Shown: in pieces, positions 20,289 to 30,408 of the stretch
Numbering within the stretch: the first letter of the stretch is position 1
Layout of the letters: each line of letters begins with the position of its first letter
Source of the DNA: Hyphomicrobium sp.
Lineage (GTDB): Bacteria; Pseudomonadota; Alphaproteobacteria; Rhizobiales; Hyphomicrobiaceae
Length of the DNA: 64,000 nucleotides
Direction: 5' to 3'
Assembly (NCBI RefSeq): GCF_003987855.1
Contig: NZ_RXIZ01000015.1
Span: 318,778 to 382,777, forward strand
The notes under the pieces: model-generated
The model's input: only the letters and a program-made list of their open reading frames with translations
Told to the model about the DNA's origin: nothing
Databases searched by the model: none
Program-made: the position numbers and the translations under genes

Positions 20289-21056
20289 TCAAACCGCCGT
20301 AAAGCAGTTATCGACGAAGATCGACGCCCCGTTGACGAAGCTCGCTTCGTCGCTCGCGAGGAAGAGGGCGGCGTTCGCTACTTCTTCAGGTTTGCAAAGA
20401 CGGCCCTGCTGCACAGCGAGCGCTGCCTCTGACGCATCGACGCCCAGCTTCTGCAACTCGGCCACTTCGCGCAGTCCGTGCGGCGTTGCGACGAAACCCG
20501 GCGCGACGGCATTGCAGCGAATACCCTTGTCGCGATATTCGACCGCGATCGACCGGGCAAACATGTGGCACGCAGCTTTGGACGTATTGTAAGCGGTTTC
20601 AAGCGGGGTTGCCGCGATTGCCGAGATTGACGATGTGCACACGATCGATCCGCCGCCCATCTCGATCATGCCCGGCAGCACCGCTTTCGTCATGAGGAAC
20701 ATGCTCGTGACATTGATTCCCATCAGCCATTCCCATTCCTTCAGTGTCATCTCGAGGAAAGGTTTGATGATGATCGTGCCAGCGTGATTGAACAGCACGT
20801 TGGCCTGTCCGAGAGCCGAAGTCACCTTCTTGACTGCGTCGTTGACCTGTCCCTCATCGGCGACGTCTGCCGCAACGAACACGGCCTTACCGCCTTTCGC
20901 GTTGATCTCATCAACGACGGCCTGCCCTTCTTTCTCGCGACGGTCGATCACGCCGACCGCGGCGCCCTCGGCAGCAAACAGAAGCGAGGAAGCGCCTCCC
21001 ATGCCCGTGGACCCACCTGAGATGATCGCAATTTTTCCCTTGAGCCGGTTAGCCAT
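20289..21056 (-). CDS. SDR family oxidoreductase
   Basis: IAIISGGSTGMGGASS...; YNTSKAACHMFARSIAVEYRDKGIRCNAVAPGFVATP. Confidence 0.9.
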   Translation of the reverse strand: MANRLKGKIAIISGGSTGMGGASSLLFAAEGAAVGVIDRREKEGQAVVDEINAKGGKAVFVAADVADEGQVNDAVKKVTSALGQANVLFNHAGTIIIKPFLEMTLKEWEWLMGINVTSMFLMTKAVLPGMIEMGGGSIVCTSSISAIAATPLETAYNTSKAACHMFARSIAVEYRDKGIRCNAVAPGFVATPHGLREVAELQKLGVDASEAALAVQQGRLCKPEEVANAALFLASDEASFVNGASIFVDNCFTAV

Positions 21057-21103
21057 CTTGAACTTCTCCCTGTGTCGGCCGTCAGGGTGGACATGTAACA
21101 GAA

Positions 21104-21131
21104 ACGGGCCGGATCATTTGATCCGGCCCGT
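21104..21131 (-). terminator. Rho-independent terminator for the PQQ-sugar dehydrogenase gene
   Basis: acgggccggatca-tt-tgatccggcccgt perfect inverted repeat, T-rich after it on the minus strand. Confidence 0.75.
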
Positions 21132-21164
21132 ACGATTTCTTGACATCTGCCGTCGCGGCGAGGG

Positions 21165-22430
21165 CTACTGGAGCGGTTTGGCGCGGGCAACGAGGTCATT
21201 GAGCGGCTCGAGCCGATAGAGCGCGGCCTCACTGTTGTCCTGCAGCAAGTAGATGTATCCGTCGGCGCCAACGGCGACATCTCGAATGCGCCCGATCTTA
21301 TGATGGAGGTATCGCTCCTCCTTAACCACGCGCCCCGAATCCATGCGGAGGCGAATGAGGCACTCACCCGCAAGACCGCCGACGAGAAAATCGCCCCGCC
21401 AATCGTCGGGCATGATGTTTCCGTAGTAAGAAACAAGGTTCGCCGTCGCCAAGGACGGAACCCAGTAGTAGATGGGATCAACGAGACCTGGCGCCGACGT
21501 GCGATCGGAGATGATCGTACCGTCGTAGTTGGTGCCATAGGTTACGAGAGGCCAGCCGTAGTTGGCGCCGGCCTTGACGAGATTGAGTTCGTCGCCGCCC
21601 TTGGGTCCTTGTTCGATCGACCAAAGCTGTCCATCGCCGACGTTGCCGATCAAACCCTGCGGATTGCGATGACCGTAGCTGTAGATCTCGGGCAGCGCAT
21701 CACTGCGGCCGACAAAAGGATTGTCGTCGGGTATTGAACCGTCGGTATTGATGCGAATGATTTTGCCGCCGTCATCCAGAAGGTTCTGGGCGCGCTCCAT
21801 CTGAAACCGATCGCCAATCGTCAAATAGAGCATCCGATCAGGACCAAAGGCGATCCGCCCCCCGATTTGATCAAGGCCAGGCGCCGCCGGCCGGCTTTCG
21901 AAGATTACTCGCTTGTCGATAAGTTCGTTGCCCTGGAGGACGGCGCTCGAAATACGAATCGTGCCGGCCTCCGGCGTACCGTGCATGTAACTGAGGAAGA
22001 TTCGATGATTGCGTGAGAAGTCGGGGTCGACCAGGACATCGAGCAATCCGGAATGACTGCAGCAAAGCACCGTCGGCACACCCCGAATGGCCGCCGGCAC
22101 CAATTGATCGCCTTCGACGATTCGCAGGCGGCCCGGCCGCTCGGTCACCAGGATCCGCCCGTCTGGCAGGAAAGCCATCGACCATGGGCTTTCAAGCTTG
22201 TCGGCGATTTTGCGCGGTTCGTATGGGAAATCGCTGTCTGGTATGTCACGAGGATCTTCGGGCGAGCCAAGAGAGTCGATGTGGGGCTCTTCTGATCCGA
22301 CCTCGGCTCGGGCCGCTTCGGGCGTTCCAATGAGCATGGCGGCGAACAACGCAGTTATAAAACCCGATTGAATTCCAAGACGCCTGCTCAGGGCCGATAT
22401 CTGAATTTCCAATTCGCCCCATTCCCTCAA
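21165..22430 (-). CDS. PQQ-dependent sugar dehydrogenase (soluble aldose dehydrogenase family)
   Basis: LESPWSMAFLPDGRILVTERPGRLRIV...YSYGHRNPQGL...EQGPKGGDELNLVKAGANYGWPLVTYG. Confidence 0.9.
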   Translation of the reverse strand: MREWGELEIQISALSRRLGIQSGFITALFAAMLIGTPEAARAEVGSEEPHIDSLGSPEDPRDIPDSDFPYEPRKIADKLESPWSMAFLPDGRILVTERPGRLRIVEGDQLVPAAIRGVPTVLCCSHSGLLDVLVDPDFSRNHRIFLSYMHGTPEAGTIRISSAVLQGNELIDKRVIFESRPAAPGLDQIGGRIAFGPDRMLYLTIGDRFQMERAQNLLDDGGKIIRINTDGSIPDDNPFVGRSDALPEIYSYGHRNPQGLIGNVGDGQLWSIEQGPKGGDELNLVKAGANYGWPLVTYGTNYDGTIISDRTSAPGLVDPIYYWVPSLATANLVSYYGNIMPDDWRGDFLVGGLAGECLIRLRMDSGRVVKEERYLHHKIGRIRDVAVGADGYIYLLQDNSEAALYRLEPLNDLVARAKPLQ

Positions 22431-22714
22431 CTGACGGCAATTGCCTGATTTGTGATAGTTTTAAGACTATGCAGAAACTTGGCGCGAGCAAGCCTAAAAA
22501 GTGAACGTTCAGTCACCCGCTTGGCTTAGGCGAGCTCACGTATCCTCTGCAAACGGCGACGGGCGAAAAAACCGGCGGCAGACCGAAAAGTTTCTGCGCG
22601 TGGAATGGATTATGTGGAGTACTATGCCGCACGATTTGCAGCCCGCGAGCCCAAGAAGCCACTGCCTATAAGATCGGCACTATCGGTTAACGCGGATGGC
22701 GGAGCCTCCTTTGG

Positions 22715-24892
22715 ATGAGCCTCGGAAGGACACGGCAACCGATCGCCCTCGTGCTGGCAGCCTCGGTTCTCGCCGCTTGTGTGGCTCTTCGGATTGTCGA
22801 TCCAGAGCCGGTGGCTCGCCTTCGTTTGTCTGTTTTTGACTCCTTCAACCGAATGGCGCCGCGTGCCGCCGATCCTTCGTTTCCGGTACGAATTATCGCG
22901 ATCGACGAAGCTGGCCTCGCCTCAGTGGGCCAGTGGCCATGGCCTCGAACACGCCTCGCGGAGATCGTAAGCAAACTCGCTGCGGCCGGCGTCGCCTCCA
23001 TAACGTTCGATATGGTCTTGGCCGAGGCCGACCGGCTTTCCCCCGATGAACTCGCACGCTCGCTGGCGACAGACCTGCAACGCGGTCCGCTGCTTGAGGA
23101 ACTGAAGCAGCTACCCGCAAACGATGCTGTGCTCGCAAAGGCGATCGCTCGGGCACCGGTGGTGCTCGGTATTGCAGGCAACTCGAGTTCCGGCCGTGCT
23201 ATTTCTGCTTATCCAGGATCCATTGCCTTTGCCGGCGACAATCCCTCGGTGTTCGTTCATGCATTCCCCGGCGGCGTGGAAACGCTACCGCTTTTGACCC
23301 AAGCGGCACATGGCATTGGAGCCGTGAATTGGTTGCCTTCGAGCGATCAAATCGTCCGCCGAATTCCGCTTCTCGTCTCGATCCGCGGCATACTCTACCC
23401 CTCGCTTGCGCTCGAAGCATTTCGAGTGGGGACCCGACAGTCGACGATATTTGTAAAATCCTCGGGCGCGAGTGGCCTCACCGCCTTCGGCCAAAAAACA
23501 GGAATAGAAACTCTCCGTGTCGGTGACACCATCTTTCCGACCGATGGACGCGGCGAGCTCTGGCTCAAGTTCGCGCCGGAGGATGCGCGACGCACCATTT
23601 CGGCGTTGAGCGTGCTCAACGGCACTTTCAACACCGCCGACTTGAAGGGCCGGCACGTCATCATTGGCGCGACCGCCACCGGGCTTCTCGACCTGAGAGC
23701 AACGCCGCTTGAGGCTGCGGTTCCCGGCGTCGAAATCCACGCGCAGGCGCTGGAGCAAATTCTCTCTGGCGATCATCTTGTTCGCCCTGCGTACGCCACC
23801 GGCGCCGAGATTGCATTCCTGGTTCTCGCCGGTGGCTTGGTCGCGTGGCTCGCCGGCCGGTCCGGCGCGCTCGTTGCGGCGGCAGTAGGCATTGGGGCTA
23901 TCGCGACGATCGTCACCCTGTCTTGGCTTGCCTACCGTCAATACGGTTTATTGCTGGATCCTATCTATCCTTCCTTGGCGATCGCGGCGCTGTACCTGAC
24001 GGTGTCGCTGACCAGCTATTTGAAGTCGGAATTTCAGCGCGCGCAGATCCGCTCGGCTTTCGGGCACTACCTCGCCGCGCCTCTGGTGGAGGAGCTTGCG
24101 CGCAGCGGAGATAAACTGAAGCTGGGCGGCGAAACGCGCGAAGTTACTCTGCTGTTCGCCGACGTTCGCGGATTTTCGAAAATATCGGAGGGCATGCGTG
24201 CGGATGAACTGATCCGCTTCGTCAATCGCCTCTTCACACCGCTGACCGAAGAGATCCTCAAGCACAGAGGAACGATCGACAAGTTCATGGGGGACGCCGT
24301 CATGGCGTTCTGGAACGCGCCCGTTGCTGATCCTGCGCATGCTCTTAACGCCTGCAACGCCGCACTCGGTATGCTGGACGCACTCGGCCGGCTAAACGCG
24401 GAGCTTGAAAAAGACGCATCTGCGGGGGGCAAGCCGTTTTCGCCAATTCGCATCGGCATCGGCTTGAATACTGGCGAATGCGTCGTGGGCAATGTCGGCT
24501 CCCCGCAGCGGTTTGATTATTCGGTGCTCGGCGACGTCGTCAACGTTGCGGCACGCTTCGAGGAAGCGACGAAAGCTTACGCGGTAAGCATTATCGTCGG
24601 AGAGCGTACGGCGGCGGAGGCTCCGCAACTTGCTATGCTCGAGCTTGGCGCAGTGACGCCGCGCGGCAAAGATCGTCCCGAGATGGTGTTTGCATTACTC
24701 GGTGACGAAGCCTTCGCCAACACCGAAAGCTTCCGGCGCTGGGAAGCCGCGCACGCCGGCTTCCTAATCGCCATCTCCGAAGGCAATGCCGATGCGATCG
24801 AGCGAATGCTCAGCGATTGTCTGCAGTTCTGTTCACCCGGCATGGCCGACTATTATCGCGAGACAGCCGCAAAAGTGTCAGCAACCGCTTGA
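22715..24892 (+). CDS. CHASE2 domain-containing adenylate/guanylate cyclase
   Basis: N-terminal CHASE2-like extracytoplasmic region, three TM stretches, class-III cyclase VTLLFADVRGFSKISEGM and YSVLGDVVNVAARFE. Confidence 0.9.
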   Translation: MSLGRTRQPIALVLAASVLAACVALRIVDPEPVARLRLSVFDSFNRMAPRAADPSFPVRIIAIDEAGLASVGQWPWPRTRLAEIVSKLAAAGVASITFDMVLAEADRLSPDELARSLATDLQRGPLLEELKQLPANDAVLAKAIARAPVVLGIAGNSSSGRAISAYPGSIAFAGDNPSVFVHAFPGGVETLPLLTQAAHGIGAVNWLPSSDQIVRRIPLLVSIRGILYPSLALEAFRVGTRQSTIFVKSSGASGLTAFGQKTGIETLRVGDTIFPTDGRGELWLKFAPEDARRTISALSVLNGTFNTADLKGRHVIIGATATGLLDLRATPLEAAVPGVEIHAQALEQILSGDHLVRPAYATGAEIAFLVLAGGLVAWLAGRSGALVAAAVGIGAIATIVTLSWLAYRQYGLLLDPIYPSLAIAALYLTVSLTSYLKSEFQRAQIRSAFGHYLAAPLVEELARSGDKLKLGGETREVTLLFADVRGFSKISEGMRADELIRFVNRLFTPLTEEILKHRGTIDKFMGDAVMAFWNAPVADPAHALNACNAALGMLDALGRLNAELEKDASAGGKPFSPIRIGIGLNTGECVVGNVGSPQRFDYSVLGDVVNVAARFEEATKAYAVSIIVGERTAAEAPQLAMLELGAVTPRGKDRPEMVFALLGDEAFANTESFRRWEAAHAGFLIAISEGNADAIERMLSDCLQFCSPGMADYYRETAAKVSATA

Positions 24893-24896
24893 ATGG

Positions 24897-25868
24897 TCAA
24901 CGACCTCGATTGCCCCCATCGCCATATCCGCCTCGGTGACCGCCGAACCCGCCCATACCGGCGCCGATGGCAATGCCGATGCCGGTCATGCAACCCGGGC
25001 AATCATCGCCATAACCGCCATCCCCCTTCGGCCTGCGCGTCGCGATCTTCTTTTTCGGTGGCGTCTTTTGCGGCGCCTGAGCCTTCCTCGTTTTCACGGG
25101 CGGGCCGGGAATGATCTGCGGGTGCGGATTGATGCATTTCTGCGCGGGCTCGTCAGCAAGATTGGCTTCGATGATCTGCGAGCGCGTCAACTGCGGATTG
25201 GGATCGATCGTCGGCGAGTTTATTACGAACGGAAATGCCGTATCGAAACCAACCGCATTGTTGTCGGGAAGCTTCGCCCAGTTGAACGGGCCCGTGACCG
25301 TGCCATCGGCAGCAATGTGCATCATCTGACCGGGGCGGTCGAGAACGCGGCACACATTCCTCTTTCCTGTGGCCTCGATCGCGCCTTCGTGCAGTAACAC
25401 CCAGACGGACTTATCCGGCAGCACGTAAGTATCGAAGATTGTGCCGCGCACGGTGATCGAGGCGTTCGGCGTGTTGATGACGTAGGTGGGCTTGCTTGCG
25501 ACGCCGGTAATGAACCGGAACGCGCCTTTCGCCATCTCCATGACGATTGAGCCTGTCTTCTTGTCGCTGTCGTAGACGAATTTGTCGAGTACGAGGCGAG
25601 AGCCCGGTCCGAGCGCGAGCTTGGTGTCATCATCGAGCTTGAACTCGCCTTGCGCGTCGGTGTTGACTTCGATGATCTCATCTTGACGGACGTTGTCTCC
25701 GCGCGAGAGCCGGCGCTCTTCCTTTGCGAAGTCCGCCATGACGATGTTGGTGATAACCACTGCATCGCCGATCCGGTCACCGGATGCCGCGAACGCAGGT
25801 CCGTACAAATTGGCCGCCATGGTGGCGGACAACGCAAACGCTAAAGGTGTCAATGAAGATCGCAGCAT
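24897..25868 (-). CDS. FecR domain-containing protein
   Basis: Signal peptide; VRQDEIIEVNTDAQGEFKLDDDTKLALGPGSRLVLDKFVYD...TPNASITVRGTIFDTYV; Gly-rich tail; convergent with the cyclase. Confidence 0.88.
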   Translation of the reverse strand: MLRSSLTPLAFALSATMAANLYGPAFAASGDRIGDAVVITNIVMADFAKEERRLSRGDNVRQDEIIEVNTDAQGEFKLDDDTKLALGPGSRLVLDKFVYDSDKKTGSIVMEMAKGAFRFITGVASKPTYVINTPNASITVRGTIFDTYVLPDKSVWVLLHEGAIEATGKRNVCRVLDRPGQMMHIAADGTVTGPFNWAKLPDNNAVGFDTAFPFVINSPTIDPNPQLTRSQIIEANLADEPAQKCINPHPQIIPGPPVKTRKAQAPQKTPPKKKIATRRPKGDGGYGDDCPGCMTGIGIAIGAGMGGFGGHRGGYGDGGNRGR

Positions 25869-26050
25869 CTCACGGCTCCCGGCCTCGGAGTCTCAGACAC
25901 GTCATGGCACCATATCACAGGCGCGCCTCTCCTTGCTCATTTAGAGAGAAAAACGCGCCCCGAGGCTGTCACCTCGGTGACAGCCGCATGTTAAATGTGT
26001 TTGAAAAGTTTTGAACGTCGCTCAGCTGACCTGGAACGGCATGCGGAATT

Positions 26051-26422
26051 TCAGAACAGGCGTGCGCCGTTAGGCACTTTTAGGTCTGGCGTAAACAGTA
26101 CGACCTCGCCGGCGGCGTCAGGGAAGCCAAGCGTAAGTACTTCCGACATGAACTTGCCGATCTGACGCGGCGGAAAATTCACCACAGCCGCGACCTGTCG
26201 ACCAACGAGTTCTTCGCACGTGTAATGTCGTGTGATCTGCGCGCTTGACTGTTTGACGCCGACGCCGTCGCCGAAATCAATCGTGAGTTTGAACGCCGGT
26301 TTACGCGCTTCAGGGTAAGGTTCCGCGGCCAGGATGGTGCCGATGCGGATATCGACCATCAGGAACTGGTCAAAAGTGATGGCTGGAGCGGCCGAAGCAT
26401 TCGGATCGTGTGTAAGATGCAC
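26051..26422 (-). CDS. CsaA-like tRNA-binding domain protein
   Basis: ITFDQFLMVDIRIGTILAAEPYPEARKPAFKLTIDFG...GRQVAAVVNFPPRQIGKFMSEVLTLGF. Confidence 0.9.
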   Translation of the reverse strand: MHLTHDPNASAAPAITFDQFLMVDIRIGTILAAEPYPEARKPAFKLTIDFGDGVGVKQSSAQITRHYTCEELVGRQVAAVVNFPPRQIGKFMSEVLTLGFPDAAGEVVLFTPDLKVPNGARLF

Positions 26423-26431
26423 TTTAGTTCC

Positions 26432-26836
26432 TCAATCCGATTTGCCGCCGAGCTTGCCAGTCAAGAACTGCGCCTCGCCATTGCCGAAAGACCAATCCGC
26501 GTCCGTATTCGTGACGAAGTTCACCATCACGTCGCTCGGAGAGATCCCGCACTTTTCGAACAGGGCTTTTGTAAGAAGCTTGTAGAACACCGTCTTCTCT
26601 TCCGTTGTTCGCGGGCGTGTCGTCACTTGCACGAGGACCACGTTGTTGGTGCGCGGAATTCCAAGACCGGTGTCTTCGATACGAACACGGCTCGGCTCAT
26701 GCTCGTGCACGATTTGATAGCGGTCACGAACCGGCACCTTGAACGCTTCGAGCATGGCGTCGTGCGCGGCATCGAGTAGAGCCGCGAGTTCATCGTCGGT
26801 GCGCCCTTTGATGAGGTCAAATCTTAGAAACGGCAT
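26432..26836 (-). CDS. tautomerase family protein
   Basis: MPFLRFDLIKGRTDDELAALLDAAHDAMLEAFKVPVRDRYQIVHEH. Confidence 0.85.
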   Translation of the reverse strand: MPFLRFDLIKGRTDDELAALLDAAHDAMLEAFKVPVRDRYQIVHEHEPSRVRIEDTGLGIPRTNNVVLVQVTTRPRTTEEKTVFYKLLTKALFEKCGISPSDVMVNFVTNTDADWSFGNGEAQFLTGKLGGKSD

Positions 26837-26854
26837 CGTCGATCCTTGCTTGAA

Positions 26855-27838
26855 TTACTTTGAGACGTCGACGATCACGCGACCGCGAATCTTTCCATCG
26901 ATCAGATCGCGCGCGGCATCGATGGCATCCGAAAGCGGGATGGTGCGGGTCATGCCATCGACCTTGTTGAAATCGATTTCGCTTGCCAGTCGCTTCCACG
27001 CTTCGGTCCGATCGGCCAGTGAGCGGTAGACGGAATTGATGCCGACGAGAATAACGCCGCGCAGAATAAAGGGGGCGACGCTCGCCGGAAAGTCCAATCC
27101 CTGTGCCAAACCGCATGCGGTGACGACGCCGTCGTCCTTCATCTGGGCGCAGACATTAGCGAGCGTATGACTACCAACGCTATCCACCGCGCCAGCCCAT
27201 CGTGCCTTCTGCAAGGGCCGCCCCGCTTCTGAGAGTTCTTTGCGCTCGATGATCGTCTTGGCGCCGAGGCCCTTTAGGTAATCTGCTTCTTCCGGCCTGC
27301 CGGTGGATGCGGCGACGTCGTAGCCCAAACGCGATAGAAGAAGCACGGCAATGCCGCCGACACCGCCTCCCGCGCCGGTGACGATCACTTCGCCCTTATC
27401 GGGAGTGACGCCCTGCTTTTCCAGCGCCATCACGCAAAGCATGGCCGTATAGCCTGCTGTGCCGAGCGCCATAGCGTGTGCAGCGCTCATCCCCTTCGGA
27501 AGCGGTATCAGCCAGTCGCCTTTGACGCGTGCATACTCGGCCAAGCCACCCCAATGATCTTCTCCGACGCCGAAGCCATTGAGGATGACGTGGTCGCCAA
27601 CCTTGAAACGTGGGTTTGAGCTCTCTTCGACAACGCCCGCAAAGTCGATCCCCGGAACCATGGGATAGGATCGCACGACCGGCACTTTGCCCGTAAAGGC
27701 AAGACCATCTTTGTAATTGAGCGTGGAATGGCTCACGCGAACAGTGACATCGCCTTCGGGTAGATCCGACTTTTCTAGCTTTGCTAGTCGCGGTCCTGAC
27801 CGCTCGCTGCTTCTTTCAAGGAGAATGGCTCTGAACAT
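26855..27838 (-). CDS. YhdH/AcuI-type quinone/acryloyl-CoA reductase (MDR family)
   Basis: STLNYKDGLAFTGKVPVVRSYPMVPGIDFAGVVEESS...VIVTGAGGGVGGIAVLLLSRLGYDVAASTGR. Confidence 0.88.
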   Translation of the reverse strand: MFRAILLERSSERSGPRLAKLEKSDLPEGDVTVRVSHSTLNYKDGLAFTGKVPVVRSYPMVPGIDFAGVVEESSNPRFKVGDHVILNGFGVGEDHWGGLAEYARVKGDWLIPLPKGMSAAHAMALGTAGYTAMLCVMALEKQGVTPDKGEVIVTGAGGGVGGIAVLLLSRLGYDVAASTGRPEEADYLKGLGAKTIIERKELSEAGRPLQKARWAGAVDSVGSHTLANVCAQMKDDGVVTACGLAQGLDFPASVAPFILRGVILVGINSVYRSLADRTEAWKRLASEIDFNKVDGMTRTIPLSDAIDAARDLIDGKIRGRVIVDVSK

Positions 27839-27910
27839 CTTGCGTCTCCTAGGCGGCTGCGCTTGTCGGCGCGTTTACCCTCAGGAGGTACGCGATGCAA
27901 CACACAGCCG

Positions 27911-27949
27911 AAATAAAAACGCGGCCGGATTGGCTCCCCGGCCGCGTTT
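27911..27949 (-). terminator. Rho-independent terminator at the end of the methylated-amine operon
   Basis: Minus strand aaacgcggccgg...ccggccgcgttt followed by ttatttc, just after the tdm stop. Confidence 0.85.
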
Positions 27950-27970
27950 GCATGCGTGCTATGTGCGAAC

Positions 27971-30322
27971 TTACATGCGGACGCGCTCTTTCTTCGGGTC
28001 GTAGAACGGGAATGGCACGACCGTCGCCTTGAAACGCTTTTGCATGCCGTCGAGACGGCCGATTTCAAGGGCGGTCCCATTCTCCGCGTGGACTGCTTCC
28101 ACCCGTGCAAATGCAAGAGTCTTCTTGAGCAGCGGCGAACGCATGGCGCTCGTGACGATGCCGACCTGCGCGCGCCCGATGTAAACGGGATCGCCATGCG
28201 ACGGCTTTTCGTTGCCTTCGATTTCGAGACCAACGAGCTTCCTCAGCGGGTGCGCGCGCCGGTTCTCGATAGCAGCCTTGCCGATATAGTCCTCTTCCTT
28301 CTTGGAAGGCACCGTGAAGCTGATTCCGGCCTCAAGGGGGTCGGTCGTTGAATCGAAGTCATGACCGCCGAATACGAGCCCCGCTTCGATGCGAACCATA
28401 TCCAGCGCATCGAAGCCGAAAGGTTGGATCTTGAAAGGTGCTCCCGCCGTCATGATCGCATCCCAAACGGCAGGCGCATCCTTGGGATGGCAGAAGACCT
28501 CATAGCCAAGCTCGCCCGTGTAACCCGTCCGCGAAACCATCACCGGTATCCCCGAAACCCCGCCGATGCGTCCGACCGTGAAGCGGAAGACGCCCAGTTC
28601 CTGCATTGTCGGACGACCCGGAGGTGTCTCGACGATGGAGGCGAGGATCTCGCGGGACTTCGGCCCCTGAACAGCAACGTTGTTGATCTCCGACGTCGCT
28701 GTCTTGAGATGAACGTTGAAGTTTGTCTTGGCGAGTTGCTCCTTCAGCCAGATCAGGCTCGCGTCATCGCCCCCGATCCAACGGAAGTTGTTTTCTCCCA
28801 ATCGGAAGAGCGTCCCGTCATCGACCATGCCGCCGTGCTCATAGCACATCGGCGTATAGTAGATCTGCCCGACCGACAGCTTGCGCACGTCGCGCGTGAT
28901 GATGCCGTTGAGGAACTGTTCGGCATCTGGCCCGAGCACTTCCATCTTGCGCAGAGGCGAAAGGTCCATGATGACTGCGCGTTCGCGGCAGGCCCAGTAT
29001 TCCTCGATGGCGCCCGCGTTGGCGTAGCAATGAGGAACCCAGAAACCGCGATAGTCGCCGAAGTTGCGGGTGAGGGCTGACGTGCGCGGGTGAAATCCCG
29101 ATTCTCTTGTCAGCTGCATTGGTGCATCCGGTGCCATTCTGTATCCGATCGAGCGCTTAAACGGGGTGTCTTTGGGGTAAACCCGAACGTGTATCTCCGT
29201 GAGGTTCCAGCCGTTCGACGCATCGATGTCGGCCGGGCAGGAAGAGGTGCCGCAAACGAGATCCGTCAAGGCACGCATCATCACGTAGTCGCCTGGACGC
29301 GACCACGGTTCGTCGGACCAGATGTTGTTGTGGCAGTCGACGTTCGTGTTGAAGAAGAAGTTGATCGCGGGCCAGCCTTTGTAGCTGCCTATCGGATAGT
29401 CCTTCAGCGCATTGTTGAAGTTGTCCGAGCAGTTCGGATGACCGAAGTAGCCCATATCCTCGTAATAGCGGGTCGTGCATGCGAGATTGAACGTGTCGTG
29501 CCGGCCAACCGTATCCTGCACCACTTCCACCAACGCATTGCGGTCGCGGTCGAAGAACTTGGAGAACAGACCGGGCTTCGGATAAGCCATGCCCGTCATC
29601 GTTCGCGTGGTCGTGGCGTCAAGTCCAAGGACGTTGCCCTTGTCGAGTTCCTTGCGATTGAATGCCAGGAAATCCGAGCATTGCCGGCCCTGAATGTCGA
29701 TGATCTGAATGTATTCTCCCTCATGCACCTCGAAGCTCTCCGCGCTCGCGATATTGATGCGAATGTCGAGACGGGGCTCCGCGATCGGATCGGGGAGTTT
29801 CGCTTCGTTGAGAAGCTTGGGATTTGCGCGCTGAATGAAGACCAGAACATCCGTAGCGGGGGTTTGGTCCCATACAACCATCGGCTCCGCGGGCGCGCCG
29901 AGCACGAGCAGGACTGACTTTTCCGCCTGCAGCGACACGAGGTCTCCAGGAACCGAATCTGCACCCAGAACTGTCGCAGCCTTGACGCGGCCGAGGTCGA
30001 GGCCGCGACGAAAGAGACCGAAGCGAACGCGCTGCGCGTCCTCACTGTCGGCATCGAGCGCCTTCTGTATCCCTGTCGGCTTGCCCTTGCCTTTGAGACC
30101 GATCGCGCCGAGGTCACTTTTGCCGCCAGGCGCAAAAGCAACGATCTCGACGGTCTGTCCACCTTCCAGCGGACTGATCTCCATCCAATCGCCTTTGTCG
30201 AGTTCGTACACGGCCGTGCCGCCGCCCTTCAGGACGTAACGCTCGACGCCAGGCAGAAGGGAAGATTGACCCGGAACGAAGAGTTTCGGCCGTGCGGGGG
30301 ACGTCAGAACATTGTCGCTCAT
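27971..30322 (-). CDS. tdm: trimethylamine N-oxide demethylase (DUF1989 fused to GcvT-like THF-binding domain)
   Basis: 783 aa; N-terminal DUF1989 with GHPNCSDNFN and LVCGTSSCPAD cysteines; C-terminal aminomethyltransferase domain (SRTGYTGELGYEVF, GFDALDMVRIEAGL); adjacent to tmm. Confidence 0.88.
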   Translation of the reverse strand: MSDNVLTSPARPKLFVPGQSSLLPGVERYVLKGGGTAVYELDKGDWMEISPLEGGQTVEIVAFAPGGKSDLGAIGLKGKGKPTGIQKALDADSEDAQRVRFGLFRRGLDLGRVKAATVLGADSVPGDLVSLQAEKSVLLVLGAPAEPMVVWDQTPATDVLVFIQRANPKLLNEAKLPDPIAEPRLDIRINIASAESFEVHEGEYIQIIDIQGRQCSDFLAFNRKELDKGNVLGLDATTTRTMTGMAYPKPGLFSKFFDRDRNALVEVVQDTVGRHDTFNLACTTRYYEDMGYFGHPNCSDNFNNALKDYPIGSYKGWPAINFFFNTNVDCHNNIWSDEPWSRPGDYVMMRALTDLVCGTSSCPADIDASNGWNLTEIHVRVYPKDTPFKRSIGYRMAPDAPMQLTRESGFHPRTSALTRNFGDYRGFWVPHCYANAGAIEEYWACRERAVIMDLSPLRKMEVLGPDAEQFLNGIITRDVRKLSVGQIYYTPMCYEHGGMVDDGTLFRLGENNFRWIGGDDASLIWLKEQLAKTNFNVHLKTATSEINNVAVQGPKSREILASIVETPPGRPTMQELGVFRFTVGRIGGVSGIPVMVSRTGYTGELGYEVFCHPKDAPAVWDAIMTAGAPFKIQPFGFDALDMVRIEAGLVFGGHDFDSTTDPLEAGISFTVPSKKEEDYIGKAAIENRRAHPLRKLVGLEIEGNEKPSHGDPVYIGRAQVGIVTSAMRSPLLKKTLAFARVEAVHAENGTALEIGRLDGMQKRFKATVVPFPFYDPKKERVRM

Positions 30323-30352
30323 GGTGTCCTCGTCTCGCTGAAAGCAATCGAG

Positions 30353-30380
30353 GGGCTGACCGCACCTGTGCGGTCAGCCC
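30353..30380 (-). other. Intercistronic hairpin between tmm and tdm
   Basis: Perfect 13-bp inverted repeat gggctgaccgcac/gtgcggtcagccc, 2-nt centre, no following T-tract; outer AGCAA/TTGCT pairing possible. Confidence 0.7.
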
Positions 30381-30408
30381 ACGATCGATCGTTGCTTCTC
30401 GTTTTCGC

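Noticed and set aside
28361-29917. Two plus-strand ORFs (239 and 275 aa) opposite tdm
   Set aside because: Shadow ORFs antisense to tdm; no family motifs
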